Shown: piece by piece, positions 33,564 to 43,210 of the stretch
How the letters are laid out: every line of letters starts with the position of its first letter
Position numbering within the stretch: the stretch's first letter is position 1
Assembly (NCBI GenBank): GCA_964400675.1
Contig: CAYNVO010000003.1
Span: 124,001-188,000, forward strand
Direction of reading: 5' to 3'
Length of the DNA: 64,000 nucleotides
From: 9FT-COMBO-48-23 sp964400675
GTDB taxonomy: Bacteria; Chloroflexota; Dehalococcoidia; GIF9; UBA5629
Notes under the pieces: generated by a model
The model's database searches: none
What the model saw: the letters and a program-made list of their open reading frames with translations, nothing else
Told to the model about the DNA's origin: nothing
Translations under genes and position numbers: made by a program

Positions 33564-35120
33564 ATGACTACCATATCAGACATGTTAGCCCAGAATGCCA
33601 GGCTGTATCCTGATGATATAGCTCTTATTGAACTCAAGCCGAGCCAGAATATAAGAAAAGAAATAACCTGGAGGCTATTTGATGAAAGAGCCAACAGAAT
33701 AGCTAATGCCTTGACGGGTAAGGGGATTGGCAAGAATGACAAGGTAATACACTGGATGATGAACTCGATTAACTGGCTTGAGTGCTATTTTGGCATTATC
33801 AGGACCGGGGCATGGGCAGTACCGCTTAACTTCAGGTTTACCAGCAGAGACTTCAAATATTGCGCTGACATAGCCGAAGCTAAGGCAATGCTTTTAGGAG
33901 AAGAGTTTGTAGAAAGAGTGGAAGACGTCCGTCCACAGTTATCCACGATTCAACATTATATTCTGGCTGGTCAAAGCCCAACAGAAAATATGGACAGCCT
34001 GGAAGATTTGATTAAAAGCTCGTCGCCTGAGCCTACAGAAGCTCAGCTCACCGATGACGGTGAATGCGGCCTCTATTTCACTTCCGGCACCACCGGAGAC
34101 CCCAAGCCGATACTCTTAACCCATGCGAATATGGTCTTCGAAGCAATCGTCGAGGAAATGCATCATTACCAATCACGTAAGGATAACTTCATTCTCATGC
34201 CGCCTTTATACCATACCGGTGCCAAAATGCACTGGTTTGGAAACTTGCTGGTAGGTGGAAAAGCCACTATTCTGACGGAAATCAATCCCCGGAACATATT
34301 TGAAGCCGTTGCAAAAGAGAGGGGGACTATAGTATGGCTGCTGGTGCCGTGGGTTCATGACATCCTGGTAGCAATGGACAGAGGAGAGTTACGGAAGGAA
34401 GATTACGACCTGAGCTGCTGGAGACTCATGCACATAGGAGCTCAGCCTGTACCTCCGAGCCTGGTCCATCGCTGGAAGAAATACTTTCCCAACATGCAAT
34501 ACGACACCAATTACGGCCTGGGCGAAGCTTCAGGCCCAGGATGTGTACATCTGGGTATAGAAAACGAGAGAAAGGTCGGAGCCATCGGAAAAGCTGGTTT
34601 TAGCTGGGAAACCCGCATAGTCAAAGATAACGGTGAAGACGTAGTAGCCCATGACAAGGTGGGAGAGCTGATTGTCAAAGGCTGTGGTGTTATGAAGGAA
34701 TATTACAAAAACCCGGCAAAAACAGCGGAAACGATAAGAGATGGCTGGCTTTACACCGGCGACATGGCTCGGATGGACAATGAGGGCTTTATCTATCTGG
34801 TCGATAGAAAAAAAGACACAATCATCACTGGCGGCGAGAATATCTATCCTGCTGAGGTAGAGGAGATTCTCCACAGGCACCTCAAAATCTATGATGTTGC
34901 AGTTATCGGGATTCCGGATGAAAGGTTGGGCGAAATAGCTTTAGCCATAATTGCTCCCAATCCAGGCGAGAGCTTGACCGAAGCCGAGGTATTCGAATTT
35001 TGCGAACAGAACATGGCAAAGTATAACAGTCCCAGGCGTATTATATTCGACAAAGTGCCACGTAATCCCACCGGTAAAATAGAAAAGCCGAAGCTAAGAA
35101 AGAAATTTAGCAGCCAGTAA
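33564..35120 (+). CDS. AMP-forming acyl-CoA synthetase
   Basis: A 518-aa ANL-family enzyme that activates a carboxylic acid with ATP and CoA. The phosphate loop is TSGTTGDPKPILLTH. The A5 motif is YGLGEASGPG, with YTGDMARMD and DRKKDTIITGGENIYP later. The C-terminal catalytic Lys is in NPTGKIEKPK. Co-transcription with the TRAP genes implies that it activates the transported acid. Chain-length or ring preference cannot be read. Confidence 0.93.
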   Translation: MTTISDMLAQNARLYPDDIALIELKPSQNIRKEITWRLFDERANRIANALTGKGIGKNDKVIHWMMNSINWLECYFGIIRTGAWAVPLNFRFTSRDFKYCADIAEAKAMLLGEEFVERVEDVRPQLSTIQHYILAGQSPTENMDSLEDLIKSSSPEPTEAQLTDDGECGLYFTSGTTGDPKPILLTHANMVFEAIVEEMHHYQSRKDNFILMPPLYHTGAKMHWFGNLLVGGKATILTEINPRNIFEAVAKERGTIVWLLVPWVHDILVAMDRGELRKEDYDLSCWRLMHIGAQPVPPSLVHRWKKYFPNMQYDTNYGLGEASGPGCVHLGIENERKVGAIGKAGFSWETRIVKDNGEDVVAHDKVGELIVKGCGVMKEYYKNPAKTAETIRDGWLYTGDMARMDNEGFIYLVDRKKDTIITGGENIYPAEVEEILHRHLKIYDVAVIGIPDERLGEIALAIIAPNPGESLTEAEVFEFCEQNMAKYNSPRRIIFDKVPRNPTGKIEKPKLRKKFSSQ

Positions 35121-35193
35121 GTTCAGACTCCCTCAATTTAACGTCAGGTACCTTTTTTAGCAGCCACATTTTGTGTTAACTTGTTGGTAGTCT

Positions 35194-35222
35194 TTGGTGC
35201 CTGGACTTAAAAGTGGTAGAAT
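35194..35222 (+). promoter_or_regulatory. Promoter of the MFS transporter
   Basis: TTGGTG (35194-35199) and TAGAAT (35217-35222) are separated by 17 bases. The start codon is about 58 bases downstream of the -10 box. Confidence 0.45.
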
Positions 35223-35279
35223 CACAGGGTTTATGCGCCTTATCTGGCTGTTGCGTTAGCCTAAATCGAGAGTTATACA

Positions 35280-36527
35280 ATGCAAAGGATTTATTACGGT
35301 TGGTGGATAGTAGCCGCCAGCTTTTTTATCGCCCTTTACGTCGCTGGTATTATATTCTTTGGCTTCACCGCCTTTTTTGAGCCCATCGTGCAGGAGTTTG
35401 GCTGGAGTTATACTGCGGTCTCAATCGGTGCCTCTCTCCGCGGTTTGGAATCGGGCATACTGGCTCCGCTCATAGGTTTTCTGGTTGACCGTTTTGGCTC
35501 AAGGAAGCTGGTGCTATTGGGCGTTATTACAGTTGGATTAGGCCTGCTACTTCTCAGCCAGATGCACTCACTTGTCACGCTTTACTCGGCGTTTCTAATT
35601 CTTTCTCTGGGGGCAGGTGGTTGTACCAGCGTAGTGCTGTATACATCAGTTGCCAACTGGTTCAAAAGACACATAGGCAGAGCGCTCGGCATTGCCGCCT
35701 GTGGCTTCGGAGCTGGCGGAATCATGGTGCCACTTATCCCGTGGCTCATTAGCATTTACGATTGGTGGACTGCTTTGATTATCCTGGCATTTGGGATGTG
35801 GATTATTGGCATACCTTTAGCCTTAGTTATCAGAGACAAGCCAGAGCAATATGGCTATCTCCCTGATGGTGGTAAGATGCCTGTGGTAAACCCAGAGCAT
35901 CCGACAGAGTCCGAAGCTGCAGGAGACCGCTTCTCTGATATAATTAAACACCGGACACTGTGGCTCATCAGTCTGGCAGAGGCAATACGGTGGATAATAC
36001 TTACAGCAGTTGTCATTCACATCATGCCATATCTAACCACGGTTGGCGTTCCGAGGACAAGCGCTGCCTTTGTGGCCGCCGCTATTCCTCTGGTTAGCCT
36101 GATTGGCAGATTCGGATTTGGCTGGCTCGGAGACATGTTCGATAAGAGATATCTCATGGCTATAACATACCTTCTAGCAGGATTAGGCATGTTGGCCTTA
36201 TCATTTGCATCCACGGGTATGTTAATATTCATTTTTGTCATCTTATTCGCACTGGCGCTTGGTGGTGGCGTAACACTCAGAGGAGCTATGATCAGTGACT
36301 ATTTTGTTAGAAGCTCCTTTGGTAAAGCTCTGGGCATAGTTATGGGCGCTTCAGCACTTGGCGGTATTATAGGACCTGCCCTCGCTGGATGGACTTTTGA
36401 CACCACTGGAAGCTACAAATTAATATGGCTGGTTTATTGTGGCCTGACGGTTGTTTCGGTAGCAGTAATACTTTTGCTGAAACCGGTAAGAAATATTAGC
36501 ACTGAACTGGAAAGCAGTGCTAGCTAA
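35280..36527 (+). CDS. MFS transporter, oxalate/formate antiporter-like (monocarboxylate) family
   Basis: A 415-aa major facilitator with about 12 membrane segments. The YYGWWIVAASFFIALYVAGI start and the GFLVDRFGSRKL loop between segments 2 and 3 are typical of the OFA and monocarboxylate groups. A cytoplasmic loop of about 35 residues (DKPEQYGYLPDGG and following) separates the halves. It lies between two organic-acid modules and probably moves a small acid. Direction and substrate are unknown. Confidence 0.9.
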   Translation: MQRIYYGWWIVAASFFIALYVAGIIFFGFTAFFEPIVQEFGWSYTAVSIGASLRGLESGILAPLIGFLVDRFGSRKLVLLGVITVGLGLLLLSQMHSLVTLYSAFLILSLGAGGCTSVVLYTSVANWFKRHIGRALGIAACGFGAGGIMVPLIPWLISIYDWWTALIILAFGMWIIGIPLALVIRDKPEQYGYLPDGGKMPVVNPEHPTESEAAGDRFSDIIKHRTLWLISLAEAIRWIILTAVVIHIMPYLTTVGVPRTSAAFVAAAIPLVSLIGRFGFGWLGDMFDKRYLMAITYLLAGLGMLALSFASTGMLIFIFVILFALALGGGVTLRGAMISDYFVRSSFGKALGIVMGASALGGIIGPALAGWTFDTTGSYKLIWLVYCGLTVVSVAVILLLKPVRNISTELESSAS

Positions 36528-36618
36528 CCTATACTTTCCGCAAAGAGATTACGCTGCCGTGGTTTTGGTCAGACTTGACAGCTAAACCCATTTTAGATAG
36601 AGTAATTAGCTCGTAGGC

Positions 36619-36647
36619 TTGATTTTGCACCAGTGTCTTGTTAAAAC
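36619..36647 (+). promoter_or_regulatory. Promoter of the NEW3-ABC operon
   Basis: TTGATT (36619-36624) and TAAAAC (36642-36647) are separated by 17 bases. The gene start is 33 bases after the -10 box and has GGGAGG upstream. Confidence 0.5.
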
Positions 36648-36680
36648 GCGCTTTTTATTTCAAGGGAGGTTGTAAAAAAC

Positions 36681-37610
36681 ATGCACAGATTTAAAGTAAC
36701 TTGCTATTTAGCCTCTGTAGCCTTGCTCCTGTCCATAGTTGGCGGATTGTTAATTCAATCAACTGCTCAAGCCATACCGGATACAGGTCGTGAAGCTATT
36801 TCAATTTCAGCAAATCAGGCATCAACGGCCGCTGAAAAAATCACGCTCACTTGCCAATATCCTGTGCTGAGCAGCTACGCTGGCTCTTATTTTGCCTATA
36901 AAGTTGATCTGCTTTACACAGGTGGTAATGAATCACGTGTTTTCGACCTTAAAGCAAGGGTGCCAGATGGTTTTACTGCATCTATTACGCCAGCCTATGG
37001 AGACACGTCAGAAATCGCCGCTGTGCGACTCGACCCTCAAAAGACATACCCGGATACAATCAGCGTTACAGTGAGGCCTTACGTTTGGTTGGTGCCAGAG
37101 CCAGGAGAATACACCATAACTGTAGAAGTCAGTTCAGGAGAAGTAAAAGCCAGTATTGACCTTAAAGCTATAGTGACTGCTAAATATGACATTGATGTAG
37201 CCCCTTCTAGCGGCTTACTCAACACAAAAGCCACCGCTGGAAAGGATAACTATTTTAATGTCTCTGTAACCAACACCGGGTCTGCAGACCTTGCGAAAAT
37301 CAATTTTAGTTCAAAGATAACCGGCGGGCCCTCTGGTTGGAGCATCACATTTAATCCCGAAAGCATTGATTCCCTCCCTGTAGGGGATAAACGCGAGATT
37401 CAAGTTGACATAAAGCCAACATCAAAGACTATATCAGGCGATTACATGATTACCATATCGGCAGAACCGGAAGCCAAGAATGCATTTGGAAGTTTTAATC
37501 TCAGGGTAACAGTCCTGACACCTACAATCTGGGGATGGGTAGGTATTGGCATTGTAATCCTGGTTCTCGCTGGCTTAGGTTTCATGTTTATGCGCTTGGG
37601 CAGGCGTTGA
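36681..37610 (+). CDS. NEW3-domain membrane-anchored extracellular protein
   Basis: A 309-aa exported protein. A signal peptide (residues 1-31, cleavage near AQA) is followed by two beta-rich Ig-like modules of the NEW3/CARDB type; the second begins near NTKATAGKDNYFNVSVTNTG. One C-terminal membrane helix (WVGIGIVILVLAGLGFMFM) and a basic end follow. It is probably displayed outside the membrane. An ABC ATPase starts 7 bases later, and such trios resemble NosD/F/Y-type systems. Its partner or cargo is unknown. Confidence 0.82.
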   Translation: MHRFKVTCYLASVALLLSIVGGLLIQSTAQAIPDTGREAISISANQASTAAEKITLTCQYPVLSSYAGSYFAYKVDLLYTGGNESRVFDLKARVPDGFTASITPAYGDTSEIAAVRLDPQKTYPDTISVTVRPYVWLVPEPGEYTITVEVSSGEVKASIDLKAIVTAKYDIDVAPSSGLLNTKATAGKDNYFNVSVTNTGSADLAKINFSSKITGGPSGWSITFNPESIDSLPVGDKREIQVDIKPTSKTISGDYMITISAEPEAKNAFGSFNLRVTVLTPTIWGWVGIGIVILVLAGLGFMFMRLGRR

Positions 37611-37617
37611 AGGCAAA

Positions 37618-38553
37618 ATGAATAAGCAAGGCGTTATCGAAGCCACAGATTTAGTCAAAACCTACGGCAAGTTTACCGCCGTGGATAAATTGAACCTTTG
37701 CATAAACGAAGGTGAAGTTTTTGGCTTTCTTGGGCCCAATGGTGCTGGAAAAACTACTACAATACTCATGATGCTTGGGCTTACTGAGCCAACATCCGGT
37801 ACGGCTCGGATATGTGGCTTCGACCCTGCTAGAGAGCCGCTCAAGGTAAAGCGTCTTACTGGTTACCTGCCGGAAAAGGTCGGGTTCTATGAAGACTTGA
37901 CCGCCTGGGAGAACTTAGATTACACCGCGGCCTTGAATGGCATACCTCGAGATGCGGCATCGAGAAAAATCAACGAACTCCTGGGTATGGTTGGACTATC
38001 TGAAGTGGGTGAGCAAAAAGTTGGTACTTTTTCCCATGGCATGAAACAGCGGCTGGGTATCGCCGATGTTATGATTAAAGGCCCTAAAGTTGCCTTCTTT
38101 GATGAGCCCACTTCAGGTATAGACCCTGAGGGCATTGAACAAGTCCTTAACCTTATCACTAACATGGCCAAGCAAAAGGTAACCATTGTTCTGTCTTCAC
38201 ACCAGCTACACCAGGTACAGAAAATTTGTTCGCGGGTGGGAATACTATCAAAGGGGCATCTGGTAGCTGAAGGGTCGGTTGACCAGCTCGGTAGGGAAGC
38301 AATTGCTGGCGGCAAATTTAGAATAGAACTCCAGGTATCAGAGCCTACGCGCAAGCTGATTAGCTCTATAAAGAAAATAAAGGGCGTGTCCACCGTGGAA
38401 AGCTCTGGCGACCAGCTGCTTATTAGTTGTGACGAAGATTTGAGACCTCAAATAGCCAGGGCAGTTGTGGATAGCGATAGTTTGTTGATACAGATGAAGA
38501 TTGAGGAATACGGGCTGGATGACGTTTACATGAAATATTTTCGTGAGTCATAG
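37618..38553 (+). CDS. ABC-2 type transporter ATP-binding protein
   Basis: A 311-aa ATPase. Walker A is GPNGAGKTT, the signature is FSHGMKQRL, Walker B is VAFFDEPTSGIDP and the H-loop is SSHQLHQV. A C-terminal domain of about 90 residues follows, as in exporter ATPases. It drives the permease coded 2 bases downstream. The family exports drugs, lipids or polysaccharides or assembles cofactors, and the cargo here is not known. Confidence 0.93.
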   Translation: MNKQGVIEATDLVKTYGKFTAVDKLNLCINEGEVFGFLGPNGAGKTTTILMMLGLTEPTSGTARICGFDPAREPLKVKRLTGYLPEKVGFYEDLTAWENLDYTAALNGIPRDAASRKINELLGMVGLSEVGEQKVGTFSHGMKQRLGIADVMIKGPKVAFFDEPTSGIDPEGIEQVLNLITNMAKQKVTIVLSSHQLHQVQKICSRVGILSKGHLVAEGSVDQLGREAIAGGKFRIELQVSEPTRKLISSIKKIKGVSTVESSGDQLLISCDEDLRPQIARAVVDSDSLLIQMKIEEYGLDDVYMKYFRES

Positions 38554-38555
38554 AT

Positions 38556-39506
38556 ATGTCTGGATTGATGGCAATATTCTGGAAAGAGCTGGCTGATCAC
38601 TTCAACAGCAAACGATTTATCATTTTGTCTACCCTGATTTACCTGGCAGGCATAACAACTATCTATGTAGCAGCGCAAAACATCAGGACGGGCATAACTG
38701 AAAACACCGAGTTTATTTTCTTAAGGCTTTTCATTGTTTCCGGCGAATCACTTCCCTTTTCCTTCCCATTTTTCCTATCGCTTTTCATACCTATTGTCGG
38801 CATAGCTCTCGGTTTTGATGCTGTAAACAGTGAGCGGATAAGCGGCAACCTCAGTCGGATTTTATCACAGCCACTTTACCGAGATTCGGTAGTCAACGGT
38901 AAATTTTTGGCCGGACTGGTAACCATAACCATACTCGTGGTAAGTATCGTGTTTCTTGTCGCGGGTATGGGACTGCGTATGATTGGTGTGCCGCCAACTG
39001 CCGAGGAAATACTCAGGCTTTTCGCCTTTATCTTTGTGAGTATAATCTATGGCGCTTTCTGGATGTCACTGGCTGTCCTTTTTTCGGTTTTCTTCAAACG
39101 TGTGGCCACTTCGGTTTTGGCTTCGATAGCCCTGTGGATTTTCCTTTTTCTGTTTATATCTATGATTGCCGGAGCTACCGCTAATGCTATTGTCCCTGTA
39201 GATCAGAACTCTAGTTTAGAAATGATAGCCAAGAACGACGAGATCTACCGCACTATCAGTCGCATTTCACCAAATACCCTCTACGCAGAAACCATCCAGG
39301 TTTTGCTGATGCCGGAATTAGGTAATCCCAGTTCAACGTTGATGCTGTTAAGCATCTATACAAAAGGTATGATACCAACGCCTTTATCTTTAGGCCAGAG
39401 CTTGCTTATTATCTGGCCTCAGTTAACCACACTGATAGCGCTGACTGCTTTATGCTTCGCTGGCTCATATATTAAGTTTATGCGTGAGGAGATAAGGTCA
39501 ACGTAA
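38556..39506 (+). CDS. ABC-2 type transporter permease
   Basis: A 316-aa membrane protein. The first segment starts near residue 21, and the SERISGNLSRILSQPLYRDSV cytoplasmic motif is followed by paired segments and a large extracellular loop (about 215-280), as in NosY-like permeases. It forms the transport complex with the preceding ATPase, and the NEW3 protein may be its outer partner. Confidence 0.88.
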   Translation: MSGLMAIFWKELADHFNSKRFIILSTLIYLAGITTIYVAAQNIRTGITENTEFIFLRLFIVSGESLPFSFPFFLSLFIPIVGIALGFDAVNSERISGNLSRILSQPLYRDSVVNGKFLAGLVTITILVVSIVFLVAGMGLRMIGVPPTAEEILRLFAFIFVSIIYGAFWMSLAVLFSVFFKRVATSVLASIALWIFLFLFISMIAGATANAIVPVDQNSSLEMIAKNDEIYRTISRISPNTLYAETIQVLLMPELGNPSSTLMLLSIYTKGMIPTPLSLGQSLLIIWPQLTTLIALTALCFAGSYIKFMREEIRST

Positions 39507-39564
39507 GCGGGTATTGCCAGTTCATATTGCAGCGTGACCAATTACCTTTACGCTTAGAACGAAC

Positions 39565-40191
39565 ATGATTTTGAGAAGTCTCGTAGTCGGCCCTGTGGCT
39601 ACTAATTGTTACATCATTGGCTCTGAATCGAGCAAACGGGGGATAATTATTGACCCTGGCGCTGAAGCCAGGCTGATTCTAAAAACCGTGGGTGATTTAG
39701 GACTGAAGATATCGCTAATTGTGGTTACACATCTACACTTCGACCATGTTGGTGCGCTGGCAGCAGTTAAAGAGAGAACAGGAGCTAAATTTGCCCTTCA
39801 CGAGGCTGAAGCCGGAGCAGGGCTTGGGATTTTGTCCAGGATGCTTTCATCGATGATGGGAGGTTCCTTCAGTCAAACACCAACGCCTGATAGGCTACTG
39901 AAAGATGGTGACACCATAGACATTGATGGCTTACATTTCACTGTTCTGGATACACCCGGGCACAGTCCCGGCGGTATAAGTCTATATGGTCATGGAATCG
40001 TCTTCAGTGGGGACTCTCTTTTTAACTATGGAATTGGTAGGACTGATTTCCCGGGTTGTAGCCACGAGAAGCTAATGGACAGCATTCAAAATAAACTGAT
40101 GACTTTACCTGATGAGACTATTGTCTACCCCGGTCATGGTCCTTCCAGCACCATCGGTGAAGAAAGAAGGGGCAATCCGTTTCTCACGTGA
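39565..40191 (+). CDS. MBL-fold metallo-hydrolase (glyoxalase II-like)
   Basis: A 208-aa metallo-beta-lactamase fold enzyme. The metal motif THLHFDHVG, the later His of TPGHSPGG, the bridging Asp of FSGDSLF and the last His of YPGHGPSS give a complete binuclear site. It resembles hydroxyacylglutathione hydrolase-type thioesterases. The physiological thioester is unknown. It stands alone before the convergent pyrophosphatase gene. Confidence 0.92.
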   Translation: MILRSLVVGPVATNCYIIGSESSKRGIIIDPGAEARLILKTVGDLGLKISLIVVTHLHFDHVGALAAVKERTGAKFALHEAEAGAGLGILSRMLSSMMGGSFSQTPTPDRLLKDGDTIDIDGLHFTVLDTPGHSPGGISLYGHGIVFSGDSLFNYGIGRTDFPGCSHEKLMDSIQNKLMTLPDETIVYPGHGPSSTIGEERRGNPFLT

Positions 40192-40200
40192 TTGCCCCTT
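40167..40200. terminator. Hairpin between convergent genes
   Basis: AAGGGGCAATC (40167-40177) pairs perfectly with GATTGCCCCTT (40190-40200). It overlaps the stop codon of the metallo-hydrolase. T-richness is weak on both sides, so termination is probable but not certain. Confidence 0.6.
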
Positions 40201-40238
40201 GTGGTTATTATTTTCTACTACCTTCGTTATCTTCTACA

Positions 40239-42371
40239 TCAAATGAACAGCGGGCACATTACCAGTGTGATAGTGGCGAGCAGTTTGACCAGGACGTGAA
40301 GTGAAGGTCCGGCAGTATCCTTTAATGGGTCACCGACGGTGTCACCGACAACAGCCGCAGCATGAGTGAAAGAACCCTTGCCTACAACCTTTCCATTCTC
40401 ATCCTTGAGCTGTCCATCTTCAATCATCTTTTTGGCATTATCCCAGGCACCACCACCGTTGTTCATGAATGATGCCATCATGATACCTGCGATAGTACCC
40501 ACCATAAGTAATGCGGCTACCACCATAGCGGCATCATATCCTGCCCATTTGAAAAGCAGTCCAACAACTACTGGCGCCAGCACGGGCAAAAGACCGGGTA
40601 GTATCATTTCTCTCAAGCCAGCACGGGCAGTAATATCAACCGCAGTAGCATAATCTGGACGAGAGGTACCGGCCATAATGCCGGGGTCAGCCTTAAACTG
40701 GCGACGGACTTCTTGAATGATCTTAGCTGCGGTTTTTCCCACTGCCTTTATTGTCCATGAGCTGAACAGGTAAACAAGCATTACTGCCAGCAGGGCGCCT
40801 ACAAAAACCTCTATCTTGGCGATGTCCACGACAGTGTATTGACCTTCAACGCCAAATTTGAGGAATGAAACCCTATCAAGATACGCCTGGAAGAGTAGGA
40901 AGGCAGCTAGTCCTGCCGATACCATGGCATATCCCTTGGTTAATGCTTTAGTAGTGTTACCCACGGCATCTAGCCTGTCGGTAATCCGGCGCACTTCTTT
41001 ACCGGCACCTGCCATCTCATTGATACCATTAGCATTGTCGGTTATAGGACCAAAGGTATCCATTGACAGCACGTACGGGCAGGTCATCAACATGCCCATT
41101 GTAGCAACAGCAGTGCCGAAAGCACCACCACCTTGAACTCCGCTAATGTTGCCCATCCAGTAAGAGAGTAAAAGGGCGAGGCCAATCACTAAGGCTGTTG
41201 CAAATGTAGTTTCAAAGCCTACACCTATGCCAGCGACAATGTTAGTAGCCGGGCCAGTCTTTGAGGCTTCAGCAATTTCTTGAACTGGTTTGTATCGCGA
41301 TTCGGTGTAATACTGAGTAATGTAAACGATGACGACACTGGTAATAATACCCACCAAACCGGAACCGAACAGCCACCAGTTCCCCAGCATGAAATGTATG
41401 GTTATAGCCATGCCAATAATTGATAAGGCGATGGCCACAAAATATCCGCGGTTCAACGCATTCATAGCGTTCTCTTCTTCCTTGGCGCGGACAATTATCA
41501 CTCCTATCATGCTGGCAATGAGACCAAAAGCACGGACGACTAAGGGGAAAAGAATCCAGGCTATGTTGCCAGTGGCAATGTAGGCAATTACACCGAGAAT
41601 CATGGCACCGATGTTTTCAGCGGCTGTTGACTCGAATAAGTCGGCACCACGACCAGCACAGTCACCAACGTTGTCACCGACCAAGTCGGCAATAACTGCG
41701 GCATTGCGGGGGTCATCTTCAGGAATACCAGCTTCTACTTTACCGACCAGGTCAGCACCCATATCGGCAGCTTTGGTGTAAATTCCGCCGCCGAGCTGCG
41801 CAAAAAGGGCAACGAAACTGGCGCCAAAACCAAAACCAACGATTAGATGAGGTGCGATTTCAGGTTTGCTACCCCCGCCGAAGGCGAAGAAAATAGCGGT
41901 AACTCCAATTAAACTAAGAGCGGTAATAAGGAATCCAGAAACAGCACCACCTCTGAGGGCAACAGTCACTGCTTCTTTTAAGCTCTTTTGAGCCCCGGCG
42001 GCACAGCGGACATTAGACTTAACCGCAATATACATGCCGATAAAACCCGAGATTCCAGAACAGAAAGCACCGACCAGGAAGGCAACTGCTGTTCGCCAGC
42101 CGATTCCGAAAGCAGTCATTCCTTCAATACCCTTCTCGCCACCTAGAAATGCTACAAGAACACCAATTATAACCGCTACCACCAAAGACAGGATCCCGAT
42201 TGTACTGTACTGCCGTTTCAAGAACGCCCAAGCGCCTTCAAAAATCATATCACCGATTTCTTTCATCTTCGGCGTTCCAGGATCACGGCGCAGTACGTCC
42301 CTTGCCAGAAGTGCGGCGAAAATCACCGTTACCAACGCGGCAATGGGAACAAGCCAGAAAATACCAGGCAT
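40239..42371 (-). CDS. hppA: Membrane-bound proton-translocating pyrophosphatase, K+-independent type
   Basis: A 710-aa integral membrane pyrophosphatase that couples PPi hydrolysis to ion pumping. DNVGDCAGRGADLFES is the substrate-binding loop, and GIYTKAADMGADLVGKVE holds the conserved acidic and Lys residues. The potassium determinant reads GNTTKALTKG: Lys rather than Ala at the diagnostic position indicates a K+-independent, H+-pumping enzyme (rule from the family literature, by memory). It would recover energy from PPi made by acyl-CoA synthetases. CCTCC complementary to the ribosome site lies at the start. Confidence 0.96.
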   Translation of the reverse strand: MPGIFWLVPIAALVTVIFAALLARDVLRRDPGTPKMKEIGDMIFEGAWAFLKRQYSTIGILSLVVAVIIGVLVAFLGGEKGIEGMTAFGIGWRTAVAFLVGAFCSGISGFIGMYIAVKSNVRCAAGAQKSLKEAVTVALRGGAVSGFLITALSLIGVTAIFFAFGGGSKPEIAPHLIVGFGFGASFVALFAQLGGGIYTKAADMGADLVGKVEAGIPEDDPRNAAVIADLVGDNVGDCAGRGADLFESTAAENIGAMILGVIAYIATGNIAWILFPLVVRAFGLIASMIGVIIVRAKEEENAMNALNRGYFVAIALSIIGMAITIHFMLGNWWLFGSGLVGIITSVVIVYITQYYTESRYKPVQEIAEASKTGPATNIVAGIGVGFETTFATALVIGLALLLSYWMGNISGVQGGGAFGTAVATMGMLMTCPYVLSMDTFGPITDNANGINEMAGAGKEVRRITDRLDAVGNTTKALTKGYAMVSAGLAAFLLFQAYLDRVSFLKFGVEGQYTVVDIAKIEVFVGALLAVMLVYLFSSWTIKAVGKTAAKIIQEVRRQFKADPGIMAGTSRPDYATAVDITARAGLREMILPGLLPVLAPVVVGLLFKWAGYDAAMVVAALLMVGTIAGIMMASFMNNGGGAWDNAKKMIEDGQLKDENGKVVGKGSFTHAAAVVGDTVGDPLKDTAGPSLHVLVKLLATITLVMCPLFI

Positions 42372-42437
42372 TTTGCCTCCTTTCTATGAATTATTTTTTA
42401 TAAGCGCTATGATTTGTGAATGCCCGCTAAGTGTCAG

Positions 42438-42466
42438 ATTTTATCGTCTTTGGCGTCCAGAGTCAA
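42438..42466 (-). promoter_or_regulatory. Promoter of hppA
   Basis: On the minus strand, TTGACT (42466-42461) and TAAAAT (42443-42438) are separated by 17 bases, about 65 bases before the start codon. Confidence 0.65.
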
Positions 42467-42556
42467 GTCTATTTAGTCTTAAATAAGATTGTACTTTGGT
42501 ACAGACATTTTCGAGATAACAGACCCGCCAGGCAGTAGCTTTTCCTACTTTTCTTG

Positions 42557-43210
42557 TCACCCCTTTTTCTTCTGACTTTGCTCTAATTTATCTTCCAGCT
42601 CTTTCTGCCTCAAAGCCAGAGTCAGATCGCCACGGGTTCTTTCCAAAATGCCCCGGACGGCATCACTTGTTCGCCTCAAACCGTAAGTAATTCCCTCGGG
42701 GAAATCCATAGTCATCAGTACAGCATAGATATCATCCATTGTTTCTAATAATTCTTCACATCGAGAAAGGTCATTCCGCCTCAAGTTGTCTAAAATATAG
42801 CGTCGCATTTCGCCGACTGCTTCTCCCAGACCATTTAAGTAAGCCGGATAGCTGACCCCCAATGCCTCCGGTTCAGGAAGTGCCTTGCCTGCAACTATGG
42901 CTAAAGTCGTACTTGCTTCAGCAAATTCCTTCTGAGCATCGTGCACAATACCAGCGTGAGCTAATTCATCATTGTTCCGAAGTACATCGTTGGCTAACTC
43001 TTCAAGTAACGCACGAGCTGAGCCTAAAAGCTGTTCTGCTTTGACTTCCTCCCTGCGATGGACAGCACGAATGGCATTGGCGCTGTAGCGAATCACATCA
43101 CGGCTTAGGCGTAACACCTTCTCTCGAGCTGCATCTTTATCAGAGAAATAGAGGCGAATTCTCTCAGCTATGGACTCCAGATTATTTGCGGCTTTTTGTT
43201 TTTTTCTCAA
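42557..43210 (-). CDS. Translin family protein
   Basis: A 217-aa all-helical protein that I recognise as a translin homologue, from HDAQKEFAEAST, YLNGLGEAVGEMRRYILDNL and the C-terminal MDDIYAVLMTMDFPEGITYG, LRRTSDAVRGILERTRGDLT. In eukaryotes translin with TRAX forms a single-stranded nucleic-acid-binding complex with endoribonuclease activity; bacterial versions are scarcely studied. The acidic residues are kept in the helices. The start is TTG 43210, inside the thiE 3' end (29-base overlap), so translation is coupled. It is the last gene of a four-gene minus-strand operon. Confidence 0.85.
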   Translation of the reverse strand: MRKKQKAANNLESIAERIRLYFSDKDAAREKVLRLSRDVIRYSANAIRAVHRREEVKAEQLLGSARALLEELANDVLRNNDELAHAGIVHDAQKEFAEASTTLAIVAGKALPEPEALGVSYPAYLNGLGEAVGEMRRYILDNLRRNDLSRCEELLETMDDIYAVLMTMDFPEGITYGLRRTSDAVRGILERTRGDLTLALRQKELEDKLEQSQKKKG

